From Lachnoclostridium sp. UBA903 (GTDB lineage: Bacteria > Bacillota > Clostridia > Lachnospirales > Lachnospiraceae): a stretch of 64,000 nt of DNA. Below the pieces are notes generated by a model, which was given only the letters and a program-made list of their open reading frames with translations, did no database searches and was not told the origin of the DNA. The stretch is taken from assembly GCA_002294045.1 (NCBI GenBank), contig DBEP01000009.1, forward strand, positions 96,857 through 160,856. Reading direction: 5' to 3'. The number at the start of each line of letters is the position of its first letter. Positions within the stretch are counted from its first letter, which is position 1. Position numbers and translations under genes: made by a program. Below are positions 53,360 to 61,429 of this stretch, in pieces.

Positions 53360-53513
53360 TTCAGGGAAAACGCAGGCCGTAAAATAATCCCGGAAGGATG
53401 CCGCTTCGAATATAGTCGTCCGATTTTGAATCTTTTAGGTGCAAAAGTCTGCCGGCTACATCTAAAAGCGGCATTCCTCCCGGGGTTATTTTACGGCCTG
53501 CCTTTTCCCTGAA
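53360..53513. repeat. 154-bp long inverted repeat
   Basis: Arms of about 47 bases (53360-53406 and 53466-53513) pair nearly throughout: TTCAGGGAAAA with TTTTCCCTGAA, GCAGGCCGTAAAATAA with TTATTTTACGGCCTGC, and ATGCCGCTT with AAGCGGCAT. A 59-base central region holds no ORF. It lies between the chemoreceptor remnant and the tRNA promoter. It may be a MITE-like unit or a large terminator. Confidence 0.7.
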
Positions 53514-53530
53514 TTACTCTTAAAAAATAC

Positions 53531-53559
53531 TTGACAAATATATGTTTCGTAAATATAAT
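53531..53559 (+). promoter_or_regulatory. Consensus promoter of the tRNA pair
   Basis: TTGACA (53531-53536), 17-base spacer, TATAAT (53554-53559), 33 bases before tRNA-Val. Both hexamers match the sigma-A consensus exactly. Confidence 0.85.
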
Positions 53560-53592
53560 GATAAAGTACCTGTTAAAAAGCGGTACAGAAAG

Positions 53593-53665
53593 GGGATCTT
53601 AGCTCAGCTGGGAGAGCATCTGCCTTACAAGCAGAGGGTCATAGGTTCGAGCCCTATAGGTCCCA
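53593..53665 (+). tRNA. tRNA-Val (TAC)
   Basis: Acceptor stem GGGATCT / AGGTCCC with discriminator A, D arm AGCTCAGCTGGGAGAGC, anticodon arm TCTGC-CTTACAA-GCAGA (anticodon TAC), T arm with GGTTCGAGCC. The 3' CCA is not encoded. Confidence 0.96.
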
Positions 53666-53730
53666 TTTTTACGGAAAAATAAATATCAGATGAACCGGAA
53701 GGCTTTAGGCTGATTATTTATGTATTATAC

Positions 53731-53804
53731 GGCGAAGTAGCTCAGTTGGCTAGAGCACGCGGTTCATACCCGCGGTGTCGGCGGTTCAAACCCGTCCTTC
53801 GCTA
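53731..53804 (+). tRNA. tRNA-Met (CAT), elongator type
   Basis: Acceptor GGCGAAG / CTTCGCT with a terminal G-T pair and discriminator A. Anticodon arm CGCGG-TTCATAC-CCGCG (anticodon CAT). The D arm AGCTCAGTTGGCTAGAGC and the paired first base argue against the initiator. An Ile tRNA with modified CAT is the alternative. CCA is not encoded. Confidence 0.9.
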
Positions 53805-53807
53805 TTT

Positions 53808-53838
53808 CGGGAGATTGTCATAGGGCAGTCTCTTTTTC
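53808..53838 (+). terminator. Terminator of the tRNA pair
   Basis: GGAGATTG pairs with CAGTCTC (one G-U), followed by TTTTTC. An R5-like fragment (ATCTCAAAGGAAAGTTC, 53839-53866) starts directly after it. Confidence 0.6.
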
Positions 53839-54006
53839 ATCTCAAAGGAAAGTTCGTCCTGATAAGTCTAATATTTAAATATGAAAAAAATTATTATTAA
53901 ATGAGGTAGATTATATCGGGAAATTTAGTATATAATAGGTTTAACCGGCAAAGGGCCGATATGCCCGTCAGGATTAACAGCCGTAAGAAGCTTACAGCAA
54001 TAAAAA

Positions 54007-54085
54007 GAGGGACTGCTGCAAAATAGTCAATTTACTGAATTTATATCTGGATATGGTTACTATTTCTTGAATTTGCAACAGCCTC
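54007..54085. repeat. R3 repeat hairpin upstream of ispF
   Basis: GAGGGACTGCTGCAAA pairs with TTTGCAACAGCCTC, with AATAGTCAATTTACTGAA in the loop, nearly identical to the loop at 19275. The 340-base gap between tRNA-Met and ispF holds this and an R5 fragment. Confidence 0.6.
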
Positions 54086-54145
54086 TCGCAAGCATATATA
54101 ATAAGCGGGGGAATAAAACTTTCGCAGATAGGATAGGAGCCTAAG

Positions 54146-54712
54146 ATGAGAATAGGATCAGGATATGATGTACACCGCCTGGTAGACGGGCGTGATTTAA
54201 TAATCGGGGGAGTAAATATTCCATATGAAAAAGGCCTTTTAGGCCATTCGGATGCGGATGTTCTTCTCCATGCCATAATGGATGGATTACTGGGAGCGGC
54301 GGCCTTAGGTGACATAGGGAAGCATTTTCCGGATAAGGATGAAGCTTATAAAGGAGTTTCAAGTCTGGAGCTTCTGAAAAAGGTAAGGGCTATGATTGAA
54401 GATAAGATGTATGTTATTGAAAACATAGATGCTACCATAATTGCACAAAAACCTAAGATGGCATCCTACATACCGTTGATGGTTAAAAACATTGCAGAAG
54501 CCTTAGGTATGGATGAAAATCAAATCAATATCAAAGCTACCACCGAAGAAGGTCTGGGTTTTACCGGGGAAGGATTAGGTATATCTTCCAATGCAATATG
54601 TTTACTGGCCACGGTGGAAAATTACAGCTACGATGACAGAGTTGGCGGTTTTACGGCAGGCAGGGGGTGCGCCGGCTGTTCCGGCTGTCCGGGACGCTTT
54701 AAAAGGGATTAA
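54146..54712 (+). CDS. ispF: 2-C-methyl-D-erythritol 2,4-cyclodiphosphate synthase
   Basis: Fifth enzyme of the MEP isoprenoid pathway. It has the metal-binding GYDVHRL near residue 8, GHSDADVLLHAIMDGLLGAAALGDIGKHFPD, and the end EEGLGFTGEGLGISSNAICLL. The catalytic part ends near residue 160, the usual length. A further ~28 residues end in a Cys/Gly-rich motif (GRGCAGCSGCPGRF), which is not typical. It starts after GATAGGAGCCTAAG. No other MEP gene is nearby. Confidence 0.93.
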   Translation: MRIGSGYDVHRLVDGRDLIIGGVNIPYEKGLLGHSDADVLLHAIMDGLLGAAALGDIGKHFPDKDEAYKGVSSLELLKKVRAMIEDKMYVIENIDATIIAQKPKMASYIPLMVKNIAEALGMDENQINIKATTEEGLGFTGEGLGISSNAICLLATVENYSYDDRVGGFTAGRGCAGCSGCPGRFKRD

Positions 54713-54786
54713 CCGGTTAAATATCCGGATGGAATTTGGGACGGTACCGCCGTTACAGGCAGGTATATTATGCCATAGGAGTTAAT

Positions 54787-55962
54787 ATGGATTATAAAAT
54801 ATATAATACGATAAACGAAATAGAGTCATCGGGAAAACGTGGGGAAAAAATCAGGGAAGAACTCTACGCTTTATGGCGAGAATGTTTTAACGATACAAAA
54901 TCCTACACTGATTTTTATTTTAATTGGAAAGTAAAAGATAACCGGATTTTAACCGCTTACAAACAGGAACGCCTCAGCGCAATGCTGCATTTAAATCCCT
55001 ATTCAGTAATGGTTGGAGGAAAACCGGAGCCGTTGAATTATATTGTTGGTGTTGCCACCAGACAGCAGGACAGAAGGCAGGGGCTGATGAAAATGCTGCT
55101 TGGTGCCTCTTTAAACCAGATGTATGAAGAACATAGGCCTTTTACTTATCTTATGCCTGCAGCGGAGGCGATTTATCTTCCTTTTGGATTCCGGACGGTA
55201 TATGAACAGGAACCCTGGAAGCAGCAGCTTATGGAAGCGGGTAAAAGAAATGACGGGACAGACTTTTCCAATAAAAACGTACCGCGGGAAATAAAAGTAA
55301 CCGCAGTGGAAAGTACGGATGAGGAAAAAATTTCCCAAATAACTGTTTTTACCAATGGTTATCTGAAGGAACACTATGATATTTATACGGAGCGGACGTC
55401 ATATTATTACAAACGTATTATCCATGAAATGAAGAGTGCCAAAGGAGGCGTTTTGCTCTGCAGCCGTGGGAAAGAGACAATCGGATATGTCTCCTATATG
55501 ACGGACGGAGGGCTTGGCATAGCGGAGTGCATCTATAAAAAGGAGGAAAAAGAAGGCTTTATGGATGCGGTATCCGGGCAGATAATTTATGAAATTTCAA
55601 ATACGGATGCCAATCATAAAAACCCATCTATTATGGTAAGAATTGTAGATTTGGAATCCTTTTTAAAAAATATCTCCGCCAAGGAAAATGTTACATTATA
55701 TATGAAAGCGGAAGATAACATTATCCGTCAAAATAACGGAGTATTCCGGCTGCAGTTTACGAACCGCGGCTGCAGAATAATGAAGACCGGAAAACCGCCG
55801 GATATTGTGACGGATATTGCGGACATGGCCGGGCTGTTTTTCGGTAAGCTGACAAAAAAAGAGACTGCCGGTCTGATAGCAGGCCAAAACTCAGGAGAGA
55901 TTTTAGATAAAATAAATAAGATAAACGTATATCAGAAATTATTTATTAATGATGTAACATGA
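54787..55962 (+). CDS. Eis-like GNAT acetyltransferase
   Basis: A 391-residue protein of the same broad class as 43150-44436. The acetyl-CoA loop is GVATRQQDRRQGLMKMLLGAS; TYLMPAAEAIYLPFGFRTVYE marks the group. The C-terminal part is SCP2-like. Substrate unknown. The ATG at 54787 follows ATAGGAGTTA. The sequence TATGCCATAGGAGTTAATATG at its start resembles a degenerate tail of the MQWV element. Confidence 0.85.
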   Translation: MDYKIYNTINEIESSGKRGEKIREELYALWRECFNDTKSYTDFYFNWKVKDNRILTAYKQERLSAMLHLNPYSVMVGGKPEPLNYIVGVATRQQDRRQGLMKMLLGASLNQMYEEHRPFTYLMPAAEAIYLPFGFRTVYEQEPWKQQLMEAGKRNDGTDFSNKNVPREIKVTAVESTDEEKISQITVFTNGYLKEHYDIYTERTSYYYKRIIHEMKSAKGGVLLCSRGKETIGYVSYMTDGGLGIAECIYKKEEKEGFMDAVSGQIIYEISNTDANHKNPSIMVRIVDLESFLKNISAKENVTLYMKAEDNIIRQNNGVFRLQFTNRGCRIMKTGKPPDIVTDIADMAGLFFGKLTKKETAGLIAGQNSGEILDKINKINVYQKLFINDVT

Positions 55963-55999
55963 GAAGTGAGGAATATATGAAATTGATATTACTTCAATA

Positions 56000-56028
56000 T
56001 TGACATTTACCCAGATATTGCATAGAAT
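56000..56028 (+). promoter_or_regulatory. Promoter of the cysE T-box leader
   Basis: TTGACA (56000-56005), 17-base spacer, TAGAAT (56023-56028), placing the start of transcription near 56035. Confidence 0.75.
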
Positions 56029-56039
56029 ATTTATAGAAA

Positions 56040-56318
56040 TATAAATTGGTTATACTGAGAAAAGCGTTGAACAAAAAAGTAGTTTTTAGGAAGGCAGCAG
56101 AGATAGAATGTCACCGGCTGAAAGCATTCTTTGCCAGAGTAAGAACGAAGTGCATTTGGGAGCTGATTAGGTGAGGCGGATGCTTAGCTTAATCCGGTCA
56201 ACAGCCGTTACCTGACACAAGAATAGTATTGCGTTCCGGCCAGGAATCCGATGCAAATAGAGTGGAACCACGGATAAGCTTCGTCTCTTATACTTTAATG
56301 AGATGAAGCTTTTTTTTA
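56040..56318 (+). ncRNA. T-box riboswitch, probably cysteine-specific
   Basis: The T-box AGAGTGGAACCACGG (56259-56273) precedes an intrinsic terminator, AGCTTCGTCTC / GAGATGAAGCT with a T-run (56276-56318). Stem I shows the AG-rich specifier loop (AAGTAG on the 5' side), the CACCGGCTGAAAG distal-loop motif, and GAAGTGCATTT with a TGC codon (56151-56153) at the expected 3' specifier position. Cys is consistent with cysE and cysS downstream. Uncharged tRNA-Cys would prevent termination. The specifier assignment is my inference. Confidence 0.88.
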
Positions 56319-56431
56319 TTTCATAGTAAATTTATCGATTTTATATGATATAAAAAAGTTTTAATCTTTCTTAAGAAATTTTGTATTTCAATACGGCAAC
56401 AGAAAGTTTCATCCTGTTGCTGAAAAACGGC

Positions 56432-56459
56432 TACAGTTCAGCTTTCCGGCCGAACTGTA
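56432..56459. repeat. CAGTTCAGCC hairpin repeat (family R6)
   Basis: TACAGTTC pairs with GAACTGTA, enclosing AGCTTTCCGGCC. Similar hairpins are at 6018-6041 and about 44625-44650. Confidence 0.45.
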
Positions 56460-56581
56460 ACCCAAAACGCGACGATAGGAAACACACCTGCGCAGTATAC
56501 AAGGTTGTTACAAAAAGCTGCCTTGTTGCAGGAATTTGTCAGGAAAACTTTTTGCTCGCTGTAAAATAGGAGGTTGTATTC

Positions 56582-57259
56582 ATGGGCATTATCAGTTATA
56601 TTAAAGAAGAAATGCAAATCATAAAGGAAAGGGATCCGGCAATTAAAACACCTTTAGAAGTATTTTTATATCCTAGCTTTCGTGCTATTATAAGATACAG
56701 AATTGCTCATAAATTGTATGAAAAAAAACATTATTTTCTGGCCAGGTGGTTTTCACAAAGAACCGTAAGAAAAACAGGGATTGAGATACATCCGGGCGCA
56801 ACCATAGGCAGGGGGCTGTTTATCGACCACGGTCACGGAGTCGTAATAGGTGAAACGGCAATCATAGGTGATAATGTAACCTTATACCAGGGCGTAACCC
56901 TGGGCGGTACCGGTAAGGAGAGCGGAAAAAGGCATCCCACCATCGGCAATAACGTCATGGTCAGTGCAGGGGCAAAAATATTAGGCTCTTTTACCATTGG
57001 TGAAAATTCCAAAATCGGGGCAGGTTCCGTGGTTTTATCCGAGATTCCTCCTAATTCCACCGTGGTAGGCGTGCCGGGACGTGTGGTAAAAAGGGATAAT
57101 GTAAAAATACCCAGGGAAGATATGGACCAGATACATCTTCCGGATCCGGTTTATAACGATTTGATACGGCTGCAGCAGGAGAATGAAAAATTTAAGGATG
57201 AATTAATGCAGCTTTATGACAAACTTCATAAACTGGAAGCCGTAAAAGACAGGGAATAA
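56582..57259 (+). CDS. cysE: Serine O-acetyltransferase
   Basis: Makes O-acetylserine from serine and acetyl-CoA, the committed step to cysteine. The 225-residue protein has a helical N-terminal part and a left-handed beta-helix of hexapeptide repeats (IEIHPGATIGRGLFIDHGHG, VVIGETAIIGDNVTLYQGVT, HPTIGNNVMVSAGAKILG). The catalytic DHGHG His and the loop LGGTGKESGKRHP are present. It is shorter at the N-terminus than enteric CysE, as in other Firmicutes. It starts after AATAGGAGGTTGTATTC behind the T-box. Confidence 0.95.
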   Translation: MGIISYIKEEMQIIKERDPAIKTPLEVFLYPSFRAIIRYRIAHKLYEKKHYFLARWFSQRTVRKTGIEIHPGATIGRGLFIDHGHGVVIGETAIIGDNVTLYQGVTLGGTGKESGKRHPTIGNNVMVSAGAKILGSFTIGENSKIGAGSVVLSEIPPNSTVVGVPGRVVKRDNVKIPREDMDQIHLPDPVYNDLIRLQQENEKFKDELMQLYDKLHKLEAVKDRE

Positions 57260-57329
57260 AAGCGGAAATTTTCAGGCAGAATTTTTATATGAGAAAATAA
57301 TTGGGTCCTGTTAAGATTAACAGTGAAAG

Positions 57330-57368
57330 ACTGCATCGCAAGCAAACTTGCGATATGCATGTGTGTTA
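57330..57368 (+). repeat. Partial copy of the MQWV element tail
   Basis: CTGCATCGCAAG-CAAA-CTTGCGAT-ATGCATGTGTGTTA matches the P3 hairpin and start of the tail of copy B (ATCGCAAG...CTTGCGATATGCAATGGGT). It lacks P1 and the pseudoknot and directly abuts the complete copy E. Confidence 0.6.
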
Positions 57369-57482
57369 GGTTGAAAGAAAATTTAAATTTAGAAAGGTCT
57401 GCCAGATATGGATTCTTTCAACCTTTATTTTTGGCAGTATCACATCTGCAAGCGGATGTGATATGCAATGGGTGTTAAAATG
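57369..57482 (+). ncRNA. MQWV leader element, copy E (upstream of cysS)
   Basis: P1 pairs GGTTGAAAGAA (57369-57379) with TTCTTTCAACC (57413-57423). The pseudoknot pairs TGCCA (57400-57404) with TGGCA (57432-57436). No optional hairpin. P3 is ATCACATCTG-CAAG-CGGATGTGAT (57439-57462). The tail is ATGCAATGGGTGTTAAAATG: here the small frame reads MQWVLK and its TGA overlaps the cysS start (ATGA). Confidence 0.78.
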
Positions 57483-58877
57483 AAGATATATAATACTTTA
57501 ACAAAGAAAAAAGAAGAATTTGTTCCCATAGAGGAAGGTAAAGTACGCATGTATGTATGCGGTCCTACGGTATATAATTATATTCATATCGGCAATGCAA
57601 GGCCGATTATTGTATTTGACACAGTCAGAAGGTATATGGAATATAAAGGCTATGAAGTAAATTTTGTAACAAACTTTACGGATGTGGATGATAAGATTAT
57701 TAAAAGAGCCAAGGAGGAAGGCGTATCCGCTGCGGTGATTTCGGAAAGATATATTGAGGAATACCGTAAGGACCTGGATGGCCTGAATGTAAAACCGGCT
57801 ACGGCAAACCCCAAAGCTACGGAAGAAATAGACGGTATGATTGAAATGATTTCAACACTTATAAAAAAAGGGTATGCCTACGAGAAAAACGGTACGGTCT
57901 ATTTCAGAACCAGAAACTTTAAAGAATATGGGAAGCTATCCAAGAAAAATATTGATGACCTGGAAGCCGGCATCCGTATTGCGGTCAGCGAAGAAAAGGA
58001 AGACCCTATGGATTTCGTATTATGGAAACCCAAAAAGGAAGGAGAACCTTACTGGAGTTCTCCGTGGAGTGACGGCAGGCCGGGCTGGCATATTGAATGT
58101 TCGGTTATGAGCAGAAAATATCTGGGAGAACAGATTGATATCCATGCCGGCGGAGAGGACCTGGTATTCCCTCACCACGAAAATGAAATAGCCCAAAGCG
58201 AAGCCTGCAACGGTAAGGAATTTGCAAGATACTGGATGCACAATGCTTTTTTAAATATCGATAATAAAAAAATGTCCAAATCAGACGGCAACTTTTTTAC
58301 GGTCAGGGAAATCAGTGAAGAATATCCCCTTCAGGTACTGCGTTTCTTTATGTTAAGCGCGCATTACCGAAGCCCTGTCAATTTCAGCAGGGAACTGATG
58401 GAAGCTTCTAAGAACGGCTTGGAACGTATCCTCACCGCAACCTATAACCTGAACCATCTTTTGGAAACAGCTAAAGAAAAGGAAATGACGGATGAAGAGA
58501 AAAATATTCTGGCTGATGTAAATGGTTTAAATGAGAAATTTGATGCTGCCATGGATGAAGATTTTAATACTGCCGATGCCATTTCCGTTATTTTTGAAAT
58601 AGTGAAAGCGGCCAACACAAAAATCACCGCTGATAATTCAAAGGAACTGATTCAGAAAGTATTGGATAAAATCATATTGTTAAGTGATATCCTGGGAATA
58701 CAGGCTGTAAAAAAGGAAGAACTTCTGGAGGAAGAAATTGAGCGGTTAATTCAGGAAAGACAAAATGCAAGAAAGAATAAAGATTTTGCCAGAGCGGATG
58801 AAATCAGGAATATTTTGTCAGACAAGGGAATTATTCTGGAAGATACGAGAGAAGGCGTACGATGGAAAAGAGCTTAG
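57480..58877 (+). CDS. cysS: Cysteinyl-tRNA synthetase
   Basis: Charges tRNA-Cys. A class I synthetase of 465 residues with HIGH-type YIHIGNARP, KMSKS-type KKMSKSDGN, and the zinc site VCGPTVYN, HIECSVMS and PHHENEIAQ. MKIYNTLTKKKEEF is the normal family start, so I choose the ATG at 57480 over the in-frame ATG at 57468 (MGVK). There is no AGGAGG site; the MQWV tail precedes it. Position after cysE makes it subject to the Cys T-box as well. Confidence 0.95.
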   Translation: MKIYNTLTKKKEEFVPIEEGKVRMYVCGPTVYNYIHIGNARPIIVFDTVRRYMEYKGYEVNFVTNFTDVDDKIIKRAKEEGVSAAVISERYIEEYRKDLDGLNVKPATANPKATEEIDGMIEMISTLIKKGYAYEKNGTVYFRTRNFKEYGKLSKKNIDDLEAGIRIAVSEEKEDPMDFVLWKPKKEGEPYWSSPWSDGRPGWHIECSVMSRKYLGEQIDIHAGGEDLVFPHHENEIAQSEACNGKEFARYWMHNAFLNIDNKKMSKSDGNFFTVREISEEYPLQVLRFFMLSAHYRSPVNFSRELMEASKNGLERILTATYNLNHLLETAKEKEMTDEEKNILADVNGLNEKFDAAMDEDFNTADAISVIFEIVKAANTKITADNSKELIQKVLDKIILLSDILGIQAVKKEELLEEEIERLIQERQNARKNKDFARADEIRNILSDKGIILEDTREGVRWKRA

Positions 58878-59362
58878 AGGATAATATTATGGAACAGGCG
58901 GAAAAGCAGGAGAAGGAAGAGTTAAATCTGATTGAGTATATAAAGTTAAGAATGGATTTACCGGAGGTGGACATTAAAACCTATTCTCCCCTTACTCTTG
59001 CATTCGTCGGCGACGTGGTTTTTGATTTAGTTATACGGACTTTGGTAGTGGAGAATGGGAATGCGCCCGTTAATAAATTACACAAAAAAGTCAGCAGTTT
59101 GGTAAAAGCTCCTGCCCAGATGGAGCTGTTTCACAGAATTGAGGACAAGCTGACTAAAGAGGAGCTGGCTGTCTATAAAAGGGGGCGTAATGCGAAATCA
59201 TTTACTTCCGCCAAGAATGCAAGCATTACGGAATACCGTGTGGCAACCGGCTTTGAAGCCTTGATTGGATACCTGTACCTGAATAATGAATTTACCCGGA
59301 TACTGGATATAATCAAATCAGGACTGGCTGACGGTAAAAGTACTATAACAAACGGAGGTTAA
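58862..59362 (+). CDS. mrnC: Mini-ribonuclease 3
   Basis: RNase III-like domain without the double-stranded RNA binding domain; in Bacillus it matures 23S rRNA. The 166-residue protein has LAFVGDVVFDLVIRTLVV (catalytic acidic loop) and ATGFEALIGYLYLNN (second acidic site), and RNAKSFTSAKNASI in between. It overlaps the end of cysS by 16 bases, the standard Firmicute order cysS-mrnC-rlmB. Confidence 0.95.
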   Translation: MEKSLEDNIMEQAEKQEKEELNLIEYIKLRMDLPEVDIKTYSPLTLAFVGDVVFDLVIRTLVVENGNAPVNKLHKKVSSLVKAPAQMELFHRIEDKLTKEELAVYKRGRNAKSFTSAKNASITEYRVATGFEALIGYLYLNNEFTRILDIIKSGLADGKSTITNGG

Positions 59363-59366
59363 TGGA

Positions 59367-60107
59367 ATGAGATACGAGGAATTCACAATAGAAGGGCGTA
59401 ATGCGGTACTGGAGGCGTTCCGTTCAGGAAAAACCATAGACAGGCTTTTTATACAGGATGGCTGCCAGGATGGGCCGGTTAAATCCATAACCAGAGAAGC
59501 GAAAAAAGGTGATACCATTATTACCTTTGTGAAAAAAGAGAGACTGGACCAGCTGTCCGAATCCGGAAAGCACCAGGGTGTTATCGCTTATGCGGCCGCA
59601 TATGAATATGCGGAAGTGGAAGATATATTGAATGCCGCCGAAAAAAAGGGGGAACCTCCTTTTCTGATTTTACTGGACGGTATTGAAGACCCCCATAACC
59701 TGGGAGCTATTATACGTACGGCTAATCAGGCCGGTGCTCATGGCGTCATTATTCCCAAAAGACGTGCGGCAGGTCTGACCGCAACGGTTGTAAAGGCTTC
59801 GGCAGGAGCGATTAATTATACCCCTGTGGCTAAGGTTACCAATTTATCTGCGACCATAGAAGAATTAAAAACGAAAGGAATCTGGTTTGTCTGCGCCGAT
59901 ATGGAAGGAGAAACTATGTATCGTTTGAATCTGCGCGGTCCCATTGGGCTGGTAATTGGAAGTGAAGGAGAAGGAGTCGGAAGATTAATTAGAGAAAAAT
60001 GTGACTTTGCTGCAAAGATTCCTATGTTTGGCAATATAGATTCCTTAAATGCCTCCGTTGCCATGGGTATCTTATCTTATGAAATTGTAAGACAAAGAAT
60101 GGCTTAG
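59367..60107 (+). CDS. rlmB: 23S rRNA 2'-O-ribose methyltransferase (RlmB/TrmH family)
   Basis: SPOUT-fold SAM-dependent methyltransferase, probably modifying G2251 of 23S rRNA. The 246-residue protein has the N-terminal L7Ae-like substrate domain (EFTIEGRNAVLEAFRSGKTI) and the knotted C-terminal motifs DGIEDPHNLGAIIRTA, LVIGSEGEGVGRLI and IPMFGNIDSLNASVAMGILSYE. The start follows ACGGAGGTTAATGGA, four bases behind mrnC. Confidence 0.93.
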   Translation: MRYEEFTIEGRNAVLEAFRSGKTIDRLFIQDGCQDGPVKSITREAKKGDTIITFVKKERLDQLSESGKHQGVIAYAAAYEYAEVEDILNAAEKKGEPPFLILLDGIEDPHNLGAIIRTANQAGAHGVIIPKRRAAGLTATVVKASAGAINYTPVAKVTNLSATIEELKTKGIWFVCADMEGETMYRLNLRGPIGLVIGSEGEGVGRLIREKCDFAAKIPMFGNIDSLNASVAMGILSYEIVRQRMA

Positions 60108-60223
60108 CACCACTGCAAAAGGCAATCCGCTTTTGTGGATAGACGGATTGCATTTGGAATATGGGCTGCCGGAACAGTTACATGCAGATTATGGCATTGG
60201 CTGTTCCGGCGCTTTGCATATTA

Positions 60224-61039
60224 TTATTTATTCTCATCACCGAATTTTTTTAATAAATACCTCTTTTTATACTTTAGTTTACTGTAACGTCCGATTTTTT
60301 GGATTACATTGTAATTGACGATACCCCCTACTGCTCCGATAATCGGTATGCCCTGGACAAATTTGGCGGTTAGCAGAGTATCCGACAAAACGGCGGACGT
60401 TAATTTTGTATATTCTTCCAGGTCAATGTCGCCGGCTATCTGATTATCTACCATATGGGCAAAGGAGTCAATTTCTTTATTTACTTCTTTCTGCTGTTCT
60501 GCTTTGGATAATGCACCGCGGATCAGAAGAAGTATATATGCCTTTTCTTCCGGAGCGTTATAATCAAAACCATAGCTTAAAGCAACTTCATTAATCGTTT
60601 TTAAAATAAGCGATATGAAGATAGGTATATCCGGCAATCCAATTCCCAGTACGCCTAATACGCTCCCTTCCAGTACGGAAAAGGAAGTGTTGAGTATATT
60701 GGAATAATTGGAAGGTTTATCAAGTCTTCGGAGGGATTTGTTATTCAGTTTTTTATCTATGGCATAATCATTTATTTCGAATTCAAACTGTTTATCATCT
60801 TTATTATAAGTTTTTTCGATGTATTTATTTCCTTTTTCAAAAAATAGCCGGAAACTCTGGTAGAATGCCGTCTCCAAAGTTGAACTCAGTTTCTCCGGAA
60901 TTTTATCCTGTATTTTATCCTGTATTCTATCCACAAATGGTAATACTTTGTTTTTCAGGAGCGGTTTTTCTTTAGGATTTAAAATATTTTCTTCTCTTTT
61001 GTTTATTTTTTGTATTTGTTTTATTAGTACTCGGTCCAT
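60224..61039 (-). CDS. EcsC family protein
   Basis: A 271-residue protein of the EcsC family (PF12787 type). A charged N-terminal half (about 1-110) is followed by hydrophobic helices (VLEGSVLGVLGIGLPDIPIF; FVQGIPIIGAVGGIVNYNVI) and a basic tail. EcsC in Bacillus is linked to an ABC exporter, but the biochemical role is unknown. The ATG at 61039 follows AAAGGATACAGTG; a GTG lies one codon upstream. Solitary gene. Confidence 0.85.
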   Translation of the reverse strand: MDRVLIKQIQKINKREENILNPKEKPLLKNKVLPFVDRIQDKIQDKIPEKLSSTLETAFYQSFRLFFEKGNKYIEKTYNKDDKQFEFEINDYAIDKKLNNKSLRRLDKPSNYSNILNTSFSVLEGSVLGVLGIGLPDIPIFISLILKTINEVALSYGFDYNAPEEKAYILLLIRGALSKAEQQKEVNKEIDSFAHMVDNQIAGDIDLEEYTKLTSAVLSDTLLTAKFVQGIPIIGAVGGIVNYNVIQKIGRYSKLKYKKRYLLKKFGDENK

Positions 61040-61429
61040 CACTGTATCCTTTCTTAATCAGATCATTTTATATTCCCATGACTGAAGATAAATTAATCTT
61101 TATGATATTATATACCATTTACCGGTTTTTGTATAATGATTAATTGTTATTTTAACTATTTTATCATGTTTTGTGCAACGAATTTTACCTTTTAACAGTT
61201 GCATTGCTTTATTATTATGAAAGAAAATAATTGAAATTATAAAAGAAAAGTTGAATATTATAAAAAATTACAAAATATTACAAAAAAACAATGGAAAATA
61301 ATGGGGTTTTATGATAATCTATATAGAGAGGGTTAAATATAACAACGAAGCCGGTGTATAGAAGAATAAATAAGTAAAATTGGATATTGTGTTGTTTTAG
61401 CAATGATATTTTGAGAAGGGAGCGTTTAA

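Noticed and set aside
57468..57482. MGVK/MGIK as genuine N-termini of the genes behind the MQWV element
   Set aside because: In the rhaM copy the first ATG is out of frame, and the second ATG gives the usual family start for cysS and a clean signal peptide for the lipoprotein hydrolase.
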